Of a stretch of 31,517 nucleotides of DNA, positions 23,401 through 31,517 are shown one piece after another. The stretch's first letter is position 1. The number at the start of each line of letters is the position of its first letter. The stretch lies in the NCBI GenBank assembly GCA_900617975.1, contig UZAE01012343.1, positions 13,910-45,426 on the forward strand. Reading direction: 5' to 3'. The position numbers and the translations under genes are program-made. The notes beneath the pieces are model-generated. The model saw nothing but the letters and a program-made list of their open reading frames with translations. It had not been told where the DNA came from and did no database searches. This DNA comes from Rodentolepis nana (taxonomy: Eukaryota > Platyhelminthes > Cestoda > Cyclophyllidea > Hymenolepididae).

Positions 23401-26400
23401 CTCTAGTAAGTCATATCGATAAAATCAATGCCGATTGAGTCTCACTTTCATTAATGCAAACGTGTTTATCATTGTGTGCATTGTGCTCTCGTTTGAGTTA
23501 TCAGCCTCTGTGTTAAGCTGATATATTGGCGAGTTTTCTAGATTGATTAGACCTGCGGGATTGTTACTGGAACTCCTTTGTTAAATTATAATGGAAACAT
23601 TTGGACACGATAGAGTGATGAACACTATGCTTCCCAGTAAGTACATTCATGCAGCCTACCGAAACCAGGACACAAATGAAATAAGCCTCCACTGATATCG
23701 TGACTATAATATCTAAGTTCACTCAAATCTCACCCCCTTTCACCCAAGATTTCCAATATTTAGACGCTTACCCACGACCAAATTTGCAAAGAGTTTTGTG
23801 TTGTCTTGGATAGTAATAACGGACAAGTATTTTATAAGTTAGAACGGTACCCTTTTGCTATCAGAGATTAAGATGAAATAAAGAACACAGTCAATTCAAG
23901 TCGAAACGTAAACAAGAATAACAGGTACTCATTTTTTTTCCTTAGAAAAGCTTACAATATCGCCTTCTGGGCTGTAAAGTCCAATATAAAGATATCTTCA
24001 AAAAGATAAACATCTTCCCCAAACCGATATAATTAGTTTTTTTTGTCTTTACAATTATTTCAGCAGTTAATAGAAGGAGATGCTTTAGAAAAGATTCTAA
24101 GCTGGACCCAAGGCATCGCATACCCCCCCCCCCCATTTAATTCATTAGGCACATGGTCAACAGAACGTGCATTTGAGAAGCAAAGCAGTTTGATTGCCTG
24201 CAATAAGAAATAATAGTACAGCTTCGAAGTGTTGGACACAAAGCACCAAAAGGGAGATGATTAGGAACGGGCAACGATTTTGGGATAATAAAAACGATTA
24301 CTATTACATTAATTAAATTAGAGAAAGTGGCTAAAATCGGAAAAAAGACTCATTTCATGTGAAAAGTGGCTAAAACTATTTACCTCAACGGCGACCTGGG
24401 CAGCGAGTTTGGCTTGATTAGCCTGGTGACTAACAAGGACGCTTTGAATAGTTGGATTGGCGTCACCTTGGTTGGAATTTGTCATGGCAATATTCTTTAT
24501 AAAATCACGATGATGAGTAAGTGCTGTCTCAGAGGCCACAAGCATGTTATTCATCGATTCTTAAATCCCCCCAAAAAATTTATATTAATAAGAGACTGCA
24601 GATTTGAGTAGATAAGTATGCATGAAAAAAAACATTAGAACATACCGAGAATCCTTCGCCTATTCTCATCCGTAAGAGTGAAATAAGGAAGACTATCAAG
24701 AGAAGGCGGGTCCGTATCCTCCAATTTAATTTGTTGCCTCTTTTGCAAGAGCTTTATCAAATCGTCTGCATGATCAAGGGTATCACGAAGGCTATTCACG
24801 AGTTCTTTTCTCTTTGCATCTCGATGCCTTTGCAGAAGTTGCAACTCACTTTTGATAGCATCTTCCTCCTAGTTAATAAGAAATTTAAAAACGAAATGAA
24901 AAATCTCTATAAAATAAAAAGAAGAACAATGATTAGGTGATAAAAAAGAATAGCATAGGCACGAACATTAAAAGATCATTTTCTATACATTGTTATATTT
25001 GATCTGAAATACGAACCGACCCTACCTGAGCGAGCTTTTTCATTGAAGAAATCCGTGTTTCAGCAACGCGTTTGGCTAATTCAGCGTGTGCATTTAGCTC
25101 TTCTTCCACTTTTCGATGGAGATCACTGCGTCGATTGAAACCAAAATCACCAAAACCCGAATCCTCAGTTGCACTAGAAGAGGCCTTGAAGAAAAATGAT
25201 ACAAATAATGTATGACTCGGTTTAATAATAAAAATTAAATCAGAGTAAAGGTAATTTTTACGTAAAAAAGTTTTTTTTTAAATTTTAGCCTTTCACCTAA
25301 CCGTATGCCTACATTTACAGATAATAAATCCTCAAGCACTGTGAAAAACCTGTGTTCCAATATTCATCTCATTTGAAGATCTTTTTATTAAGAAGGGGTG
25401 GAGGTTGCCACGTCATAAACTGACAATGGTCTGATAGATTTTGCCACCATCAACAAACCATGTACGTTAAACAATACATACACTTAACCCCGCAAATATC
25501 ACTGGTATTAGAGGTTGATTTAATGGTAAAATCCATGTAAATATTACTAACACTGCGTGCTATAAAATTATACGATTTATCGTTTCAATAAGTATAAAAG
25601 CATGAAAAAAAAAAGAAGAAGATAGACACTCACATCATAAGTCTGTTGTGTTGAGACTTTTGCTTCAGCAGGTTCAAATTCGTCATCTGAGATTTTTCCA
25701 GCTAGTTGAGTACAAAAATGCATTATTAAAATAGTTAAAGAGCAAATATCAAAAAATAAGAAAATACATTTTCGGAGGTATGAAATGATTGTCGGAAGTC
25801 CGGCTTCGCAGACATCTTGTGGAGGGAATGTAAGGGAGGCTGAAGGAAGATTGAGCTGCTTTAAATTAACAAGGCGACCCATTTCGACGGGCAAACATCT
25901 CAGTGGATTTCCGATCAAGTCAAGGTCTTCCAGGAACCTAAGATCACCAAAATTGGCAGGAAGATTTCGAATTTGATTGTCTGTAAAAGGAGTAGTCTTA
26001 CATATAATTGAAAGAGAGTGAGAATAATAATATACAGAAGATCTCTTACCTCTAAGGTTGAACTTGCGAAGAGAGCGCAGTAGGGCTATTTGATCTGGAA
26101 CAGTCTTAATTTCATTATGACTAAGATCTAATATCTTGAGATATATGAAACAATACCAAAATCGGAATTACTTGAAGGAGTGTCATAGAAAAAATTTCCG
26201 GTGGAAATTGGCTGAACTTATTTGAATGCAGATCCAAATGTGTAACGTGAGACAAATTCGTCACTTTATCCGCATTACAAATACTTTGGAGGAAATTGGT
26301 GTGGATTTTTAGAATAGTTTTGTTAAAATATTTTACTTGGGCCTCAAAACCTTTAGGAAGCTTCAGAGAGTAAGGTTATTGGTAAATAATACCTGCTTTA

Positions 26401-26673
26401 GCTCACAATCTGACAGGTCATACACTGGATCTCTTGATTCTTGAGCCTTAAGAGATGATAAAATAATAAACACATAAACGTAATAGAAGCAACTATTCAC
26501 TAAAATGTTTCTGGGCAATATAAGTGAGCGACAGAGACACACAAATCATTAAAATGTTCTAAACTATACGAGATTCGAGAGATTAACCATGAAAACCCAC
26601 TTCTACTTACTATATGTAACTTTAATTCCACCTTTTTGGAAGGTTTAGAGTTTTTTCTTGAAAATATTGGCAT
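12967..26673 (-). CDS. LRSAM1: LRSAM1-type E3 ubiquitin ligase: LRR, coiled coil, SAM, PSAP, RING
   Basis: Fifteen exons join in phase from ATG 26671-26673 to TGA 12967-12969 (693 residues; human LRSAM1 is 723): 26611-26673, 26393-26446, 26172-26360, 26050-26134, 25768-25980, 25634-25701, 25026-25184, 24646-24868, 24384-24559, 22880-23131, 21336-21431, 18422-18553, 15905-15973, 14893-15078, 12967-13083. The N terminus MPIFSRKNSKPS matches the human MPLFFRKRKPS. Leucine-rich repeats span about residues 28-200 and a Lys/Glu-rich coiled coil about 240-510, with DYWLVQYQRLIDRKP as in human. The SAM domain is about 527-593, split over two exons. PSAP motifs at 599, 624 and 633 should bind the TSG101 UEV domain. 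RING ligands are C648, C651, C663, H665, C669, C672, C679 and C682. LRSAM1 ubiquitinates TSG101 and marks intracellular bacteria for autophagy in mammals. No key residue is missing. Confidence 0.95.
13084..14892 (-). other. LRSAM1 intron 14 (1809 nt)
   Basis: Separates the two halves of the RING. It contains a 155-codon minus-strand open frame (13453-13920) with no recognisable motif and many Leu/Phe/Pro from C tracts, which I take as chance. Low-complexity stretches are C runs (13524-13533, 13819-13827), a GA microsatellite (14211-14228) and the G28 tract (14824-14851). Confidence 0.6.
14824..14851. repeat. Run of 28 G
   Basis: Homopolymer on the plus strand inside LRSAM1 intron 14, close to the exon 14 donor. 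On the transcribed RNA it is poly-C. Confidence 0.95.
14893..15078 (-). CDS. LRSAM1: LRSAM1 exon 14: three PSAP motifs and first RING cysteines
   Basis: A phase 0-0 exon of 62 codons. It holds PSAP three times within 38 residues (599-602, 624-627, 633-636), then VECCICQDAQ with the first Cys pair of the RING. Human LRSAM1 carries duplicated P(T/S)AP motifs in the same place. A run of 28 C on the sense strand (G on plus, 14824-14851) begins 42 bases after the donor. Confidence 0.93.
16399..16733 (-). repeat. Interspersed ~330-bp repeat, copy C
   Basis: Minus-strand copy, so the same strand as the host LRSAM1 gene, inside its intron 12. CGTATGG occurs at 16392-16398 and 16734-16740, consistent with a 7-bp target duplication. 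The donor word is intact (ACTTAC on plus, 16412-16417) and in sense orientation for LRSAM1, but the E-box is degraded to CCACGTTG. A C run (16604-16616) corresponds to the G tract of the other copies. Confidence 0.8.
17160..17992 (+). CDS. Candidate nested gene in LRSAM1 intron 12 (5' incomplete), unknown product
   Basis: Two plus-strand blocks have coding-like composition and join in phase. Block one is 17160-17297, after CTTCTCTAG and before a GTTGGG donor (46 codons, with GRFDETERFISFDYLQAG). Block two is about 17696-17992, after a CT-rich tract ending ATCAAG, and ends in a stop at 17990-17992 (98 codons). The second block is Lys/Glu-rich and predicted helical (TFESFLRGEVLSIPNRPKM, then LISEEEKRLKDKN). 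I do not recognise the family. No start codon is established for the first block, so an upstream exon may exist. It is antisense to LRSAM1. A processed or decayed gene copy is an alternative. Confidence 0.4.
17399..17432. repeat. TA dinucleotide microsatellite
   Basis: Uninterrupted alternating TA inside LRSAM1 intron 12, between the two blocks of the nested candidate gene. Confidence 0.95.
18554..21335 (-). other. LRSAM1 intron 11 (2782 nt)
   Basis: The largest intron of the gene. AT-rich with scattered short open frames on both strands (for example 20309-20593 plus, 20789-21178 minus), none with a motif I recognise. No mobile element or RNA gene is supported. Confidence 0.55.
21691..22010 (+). 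repeat. Interspersed ~330-bp repeat, copy D
   Basis: Plus-strand copy inside LRSAM1 intron 10, antisense to that gene. It has intact CCACGTGG (21981-21988) and GTAAGT (21991-21996). The G tract seen in copies A and E is reduced to a short run here. I found no convincing target-site duplication. Confidence 0.8.
22389..22415. repeat. CA dinucleotide microsatellite
   Basis: CA repeat with one CG interruption inside LRSAM1 intron 10. Confidence 0.9.
23132..24383 (-). other. LRSAM1 intron 9 (1252 nt)
   Basis: AT-rich, with a C run at 24123-24134. No exon, repeat copy or RNA gene recognised. Confidence 0.6.
25185..25633 (-). other. LRSAM1 intron 6 (449 nt)
   Basis: Between the short acidic exon after the LRRs and the first coiled-coil exon. 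AT-rich with oligo-A runs; nothing recognised. Confidence 0.6.
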
Positions 26674-28222
26674 TTATGTGTTACATGTGGGTTCAGTTGT
26701 AATAATATAGGCTGAAGACATACACATCATACTCATTTATTATCAGTAAGTGTCAATAATGTATTACAAAAAATTGCAGATTTAAAACTTTAATTAATTT
26801 AAAAGAATTCGTCATCATTTCTACTAATTAATTTCTAATAATTAATTAAATCCTTTACGAGTGATAAAATACTCTCATAGGAGACTGGAGCAGCATTTTT
26901 ATTGCTCAGAGTAATAATATAAATTTTAGACAGACAAAGAAACTATAGTGAGAACTATAAGTTGCTAATATTCTTACGGACTCTAAATTAGCACATTCAA
27001 ATTTGTATCGACTTTTGCCAAACCTAGCCAATGCTTTTATATCAGCAGTTCCTGGACATTTTTACGAAGAAACTAATTCAAATCAATGAATAAATTTTCT
27101 GGTAGTCAGGAGCATGGAGAAGACAAAGAAGAAGAAAAGTCAATAAAAATAGAATTAAAAAATGGTAAAGATTTCTAAATCGTGTATTGCTGATACTCCT
27201 ACTTTATTTGTACATGAAAATTGCTTTAAATCTGATATGGAAAGATATTTAAGCATTAATGGTTGAAATGAAAGTACTTATGAATTGCTCTTCCTCTTTT
27301 TATGTCGATGCAGACTAGCAGTACATTATAACAGTGTAATTTGTCAACATCTGCATAAATTTGCTTTTTACAGTGCTTAATGAGTTATGAGGCAAGGCGA
27401 CATGAAGGTACATACAGTTTCCTTTGTATTGTATTAATTATTTTTATATCTATTTGAAAGTAAAACGATTAGCAAATATTTAGAGGTTAATTAATACATA
27501 AATAAGTTTTCCATTTAGCATACGCGAGAGCCAAAATATGTAATTTAAAAATTTTCATTTTTATGTTCCAGTTTTTGGGTTTTTTGGGTATTTCAGATTT
27601 AAAAACGTTAGAAACGGAGACACCTTCCCTTCAGGAATTTTTCAGGTCTGAAAAACAAAGTAGGAATCTACAACGAAAGTCAACGCGGACTTAATTTTAT
27701 GATAGTTTTCAATTTCAATTTGAGTGGAACGTCGAATACTGGAAAATCAGTGGGAAATACTAAACACAAGAAGAGCCAAGGACAAACTAGTTTATTAAAA
27801 ATTTTGCCGTTATCTGGCTTCTTCTGATTAGCATGGTAATCTTTGTGCTTTAAGATAGAAATAAAATTAATAGCCAATTTGACTAAAATATTTTAAATTA
27901 AATAGCACAATAATGCATAAAGATGTAGATATTTAGTCAAAGTCGATGACACAAATACAAATTATCTTTTCATTTTAGAGTGATCATTGAATATTACTAA
28001 TTAACGAAATTTATATGATAATTTTAATGATATTTTTTGAAGGAAAAATAAAGATACGTATTAGATTTTATAAATTTTAAATTGCTTTATTGTCATCATT
28101 AATACTTTTTTGTAACTAATATCACAACTTTTAAAATTATTTTATTTGTTTTTGTCGCTTTCTCGAGGCCGTGTGTTTTTAAATTCCCCGTATAGCGAAT
28201 GAGCATACTTCGGTAATCAAAC
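26674..28222. promoter_or_regulatory. Divergent intergenic region between LRSAM1 and CK1 start codons
   Basis: 1549 bp that must hold the 5' ends of both genes, which run outward from here. Very AT-rich, with no convincing exon and no copy of the interspersed repeat. I see no defined core promoter element, so the two transcription start sites cannot be placed. Confidence 0.5.
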
Positions 28223-29356
28223 ATGTCAAATTCTGTGCAAGGCAAACTAACTGGTACTGTTATTGGAAAATATAAATTGTCTACGCAGATTGGAAGCGGT
28301 TCCTTTGGTACCATTTATTTAGGACGTAATACAAAAACAGATGAGGTTCTTTATTTTTATTTTTTGTAACGAATATTTAGGAGGTAGCAATCAAAGTCGA
28401 AAGTAGTCAAATTAAGCACCCGCAACTATTTTTTGAAGCAAAGTTGTACAAGATTCTAAGTGGTGGTGATGGGATTCCTCGTGTAAGGTATGCCTAATAA
28501 CCCGAACTAATCCTTTGCCTAGATATTTTGAGCGTACTAGCGAATACAGCTATCTTGTAATGGATTTACTCGGACCTAGCCTTCAGGATTTGTATATGTA
28601 TTGTTCAAAGCACTTCTCACTTAAAACAGTCCTTATGTTGGCTTTTCAAATGATTTTTCGTATTGAGTGCATTCATTCTCGAAGTTTCCTCCACAGAGAT
28701 ATTAAACCCGACAATTTTTTGATGGGTGTCGGACGAAATACTTACAAAGTTTATATGGTTGATTTTGGTCTTGCAAAAAAATACCAATGTCCAAGAACTA
28801 AAGAGCATATTCCTTATAGGCAAGTACATTTATTTTTTATCGTGATTTGATTTTCAGAGATGGCAAAAACCTCACAGGAACAGCGCGTTACGCAAGTGTA
28901 AATACGCATATAGGAATTGAACAATCTCGTAGGGATGATCTCGAAGCTCTAGGATATGTTCTCATGTATTTCCTACGAGGTGGCCTACCATGGGAAGGTT
29001 TAAGGGTGAGTAAAGTTTTTACCCACTTCAATTAACATAATCCCAAAGCGTGGTATTACTGCCGTGCCTATTCTCTCTCTAAATGGGCTAAAATCTCATT
29101 TCTGTTTTAGGCCAATACTAAGCGACAAAAATACGAGAAGATTAAGGAAAAGAAGATTGCCACACCGCCGGACTTACTTTGTAAGGGATTTCCAGATGAA
29201 TTTGCCGTCTACCTCAATTATTGCCAAAATCTTGGTTTTGATGAAACCCCGGATTATACCTATTTGCGTCAACTCTTCCTGAATTTATTCGCCGAAAGGA
29301 AATTTGCAATGGATTATGTTTACGACTGGTCGCGTAGGACAATTAGTTCATTTTAA
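28223..29356 (+). CDS. Casein kinase I, alpha-like, complete
   Basis: Five exons (28223-28345, 28381-28487, 28523-28819, 28858-29005, 29111-29356) give a 306-residue Ser/Thr kinase. Introns are 35, 35, 38 and 105 nt. Landmarks: glycine loop IGSGSFG (23-29), VAIK with K46, HRDIKPDN with D136, DFG at 157-159, and the CK1-specific GTARYAS (183-189) and [21 protein letters not shown]. The C-lobe ([20 protein letters not shown]) is closest in wording to CK1-alpha, which acts in Wnt/beta-catenin and Hedgehog signalling and membrane traffic. Deviations: the conserved ADQM before the catalytic loop is AFQM (F118), and the protein stops soon after the kinase domain without the alpha-type tail. The third intron starts GC rather than GT. 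Catalytic residues are intact, so activity is expected. Tapeworm paralogues exist as a possibility; orthology is not settled. Confidence 0.95.
28820..28857 (+). other. GC-AG intron of the CK1 gene (38 nt)
   Basis: The exon ends CCTTATAG and the intron starts GCAAGT and ends TTTTCAG. Only this junction restores the invariant [16 protein letters not shown]. The nearby GTACAT donor would put the next exon out of frame. Confidence 0.9.
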
Positions 29357-30837
29357 AACCTATCCTCTCTTCTGTTGTCTTTTTTTTGTTGATTTTACAA
29401 TTGTCTCCGTTTGTTTCAGATGGTACCCTTCTCACTACCGCTGTATGAACTTTCGTATTCTCCTTGTTATTTCTTTCTAAGCACTCTTTGCTCCTCCTCC
29501 ACTTCTTAGAGTTATTTTTCTATATTCGGTCTTCCTATTGTATGCCTTTCAATGTTTTTTTTTAATGGACGCTATTTTGTATGAATTTGGTGGTCAACAT
29601 GTATTTTTCTTCTAGACTCGAACGTTAGTTCACTGGAAGCGGCTTTATTGTCGTCACAGGGACGTGGGTACGTTTTTCTGTCTCTAAAGTACACAAGAGA
29701 AAAGAGTATGTAAGACGGTGATCCTGGTCACTTGAGCCGTTGCTGCTCACATAACTGTCATCACATTTTCATGAGTTTTCGTATTCTTGTCTAATATGAT
29801 TGTGATTAGGGTGCTAACCGACAGAAGTGTATCATCTCTTGCTTTGATCTTCCATTGATTTTCATTTACTCAATGTGAACAGGCCTCGAGGCTGTATATT
29901 ATTTTTAACACCTCGGTATTTTTTTGCAACTACTCTGCCTCTTTTGTCTCATGCGGTCATCTCCGAACTGCATTACTGAAGTTCTATTGTTGCTCCTGGT
30001 TGTTAATTTCTGATTTTACATGTAACTCCGGCGACATTCCATCAACCGCCTAGTGGCTCGGTTATGTGAGAGCTTCTCTCTTTCCTGCAATTATTAGTTT
30101 AATCGGATAAAGTGGGACATCTTACACCCACGGTTTTATTGTTAGGGGAAGTTTCTTATCTTTTCGATTCTTGCCATAAGCAGCCTTGGATTAGTCATTC
30201 GAACGTGATCAGTCTTTATAACGGTTAGAGGAAATCTTCGACTAGATATGGCTCACTGTACTATGAATTAATATTATAGATATTGGAGCATCATGATTGT
30301 GGCTTCCCCAAGTTATAAACTGCTATTTTGGTTGTATATCTGTTGCTTTTCTTCAAAATATTTCCTTTTCCTAGTAAAAATTTTAAGTTCCTTGTTGGAA
30401 GCCCTCATATGTTCACATGCCATAAAACTTACTCTTGAATGGAAAATCGAGAGCTGGCCATATCATCCCTAATAATGGGAAAAGAAGAAACCTGAATATA
30501 TGTAGCTCGCATCAGTGATTGAGAACGCGGAGGTTAATAAACTTCGATGGAGCAATAAAATGAAAAGAAACCCCGATCAATATGAGGTCAACCAAGGTTA
30601 ACCAACATCTGGTATAATTGTGCAGTTTTTTGGAGAAAGGCACATTGGATTAAATGCAGAGGAATTAGGCTAAGGAATCATTTACTTCAGATTAAGAAGA
30701 AGCTAATTCAGATGAGGGAATGAGGAAAGACACGTCGACCATGGGAATCAAGTTACAAAAAATACTCCTGTTTTCATTGGAATGATCAATTTGTATAACT
30801 GCCAATAACTACCGGGGTTTTCCGAAAATACGTTGTC
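29357..30837. other. Downstream of CK1, no gene recognised
   Basis: T-rich then mixed AT-rich sequence with stops in all frames. No AATAAA lies close to the CK1 stop. Hexamers occur far downstream (about 30535 and 30554), so either the 3' untranslated region is long or a variant signal is used. Confidence 0.45.
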
Positions 30838-31146
30838 ATATATATTTTTTCAAATGGCAGGCATTTCGATAGTTTCTTTACCCCTTTAGGTGACTTCGGG
30901 CCTCACAGAGGTGAAGAAATATCAAAGTGAAAAAAATTCTGGAGGGGGGGGGGGAACAGAAGAGTGTTTCAAGGATGTAAGAGAGACACAAAGGTAAAAA
31001 AAAGGTGAGGTGAGAAATGTGGAAGTAGTCGAATATGACACAGTGGGGTGATGGTAGTTAGAAGGCAGAAGTCAACTGCCGGTTTATAGACTTGCCGAAT
31101 GAGTATACGTTGCCCAGGGAGCACCACGTGGAGGTAAGTCTATCGC
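30838..31146 (+). repeat. Interspersed ~330-bp repeat, copy E
   Basis: Plus-strand copy with a G run (30943-30953), CCACGTGG (31124-31131) and GTAAGT (31134-31139). It ends at CTATCGCGCG, where the other copies have CTATCGCAC, and passes directly into CA/CG-rich DNA. No clear target-site duplication. Confidence 0.8.
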
Positions 31147-31352
31147 GCGCACACGCACACACCAACCATGCCCGCGCAACCGCCGACAACACCAAAGGCG
31201 TCACCAGCCACAGAACTCACTCACACCGCAAATACCTCTGGGCGCGCCTCCAAATGCGACTCAGGGACGCCCCGGTCAATAGCCCACAAGACACACAGCT
31301 AACTGCACCCACCAACCTCCGCCATCACCGAGGCCAAAAGCACACACACACT
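31147..31352. other. GC-rich, CA-rich segment of unknown nature
   Basis: Much richer in C and G than anything else in the window (CCGCC, GCGCGCC, CGCCCCGG patches). It starts exactly where repeat copy E ends and runs to the tRNA-like sequence. The plus strand is C-rich with few T. It may be the body of a tRNA-derived element on the minus strand or another insertion. No ORF is recognised. Confidence 0.5.
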
Positions 31353-31430
31353 TGGCAGCGGTGGGATTCGAACCCACGCCCTATATATATATATATATGT
31401 GCATGCTTCCGTGCGCATCTAACCCGCGAG
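31353..31430 (-). pseudogene. tRNA-Leu-like sequence (3' half intact, 5' half degraded)
   Basis: On the minus strand, 31353-31380 reads GGCGTGGGTTCGAATCCCAC followed by CGCTGCCA. That is a perfect T stem and loop, 3' acceptor strand and discriminator of a eukaryotic tRNA-Leu, with a consensus B box GGTTCGAATCC. A (TA)n run (31382-31398) replaces the variable arm. 31413-31430 resembles a tRNA-Leu D arm/A box (CGCGGGTTAGATGCGC). No matching 5' acceptor strand was found. It is a tRNA pseudogene or the head of a tRNA-derived SINE. An LTR primer-binding site is less likely, because the complementarity is 28 nt and the plus strand lacks the TGG that pairs with the tRNA's added CCA. Confidence 0.5.
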
Positions 31431-31447
31431 TATTGTTCCTTCGGAAT

Positions 31448-31470
31448 GACTCTCTCGTATTGGGAGAGTC
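31448..31470. repeat. 7-bp perfect hairpin
   Basis: GACTCTC (31448-31454), a nine-base loop, then GAGAGTC (31464-31470). It lies at the window end next to the tRNA-like sequence. Its role is unknown. Confidence 0.6.
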
Positions 31471-31517
31471 AAGCGTCAGTTCCAAAGAGGGTACAGCTGC
31501 AAGACTTCTTTTTTTAC

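Noticed and set aside
31353..31380. Primer-binding site of an LTR retrotransposon using tRNA-Leu
   Set aside because: A PBS would begin TGGTGGCAGCG to pair with the added CCA; here CTTGGCAGCG is found. The match runs 28 nt, past the usual 18, and repeat copy E ends 200 bases earlier.

Overview
This window is a piece of an invertebrate nuclear genome, most likely a flatworm and probably a tapeworm. The reasons are AT-rich DNA, GT-AG introns that include a very short class (32, 35, 35, 37 and 38 nt) beside introns of 1-3 kb, long poly-G/poly-C tracts, and decayed mariner-type transposons. The lineage is inferred from this architecture, not from a search. I see no operons, CRISPR arrays, bacterial signals or viral sequence. 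One base at 8155, inside a poly-G run, is unresolved.

Layout. (1) 1-8060, plus strand: the 3' half of a tyrosine-rich docking-protein gene of probable GAB/DOS/SOC-1 type. Six exons lie between 2985 and 7612, with a poly(A) signal at 8038; the N-terminal exons, where a PH domain would be expected, are outside or unrecognised. (2) 8060-12590: intergenic and rich in mobile DNA. It holds a poly-G/GGGA block, a decayed Tc1/mariner-like transposase fragment split by an interspersed repeat, and a nearly full-length mariner (11297-12587) with matching inverted repeats, TA duplications and a frameshifted transposase. (3) 12967-26673, minus strand: a complete 15-exon gene for an LRSAM1-type E3 ubiquitin ligase. 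I could trace every exon with compatible phases: LRRs, coiled coil, SAM domain, three PSAP motifs and a C-terminal RING, 693 residues in all. Its introns contain two copies of the repeat and a possible nested plus-strand gene (17160-17992). (4) 28223-29356, plus strand: a compact complete casein kinase I gene of 306 residues with four introns, one of them GC-AG. (5) 30838-31517: another repeat copy, then a GC-rich segment ending in a tRNA-Leu-like 3' half and a hairpin.

The three main genes have no obvious joint pathway beyond general signalling and trafficking: a receptor-kinase docking adaptor, an ESCRT-linked ubiquitin ligase and a CK1 kinase. The LRSAM1 and CK1 genes are divergent, with 1.5 kb between their start codons.

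The least expected feature is a family of repeats of about 330 bp, with five copies in both orientations. Its best-conserved end packs overlapping palindromes, including a CCACGTGG E-box, directly before a perfect GTAAGT splice donor. This looks like a mobile unit that could supply transcription-factor sites and a 5' splice site to neighbouring DNA.
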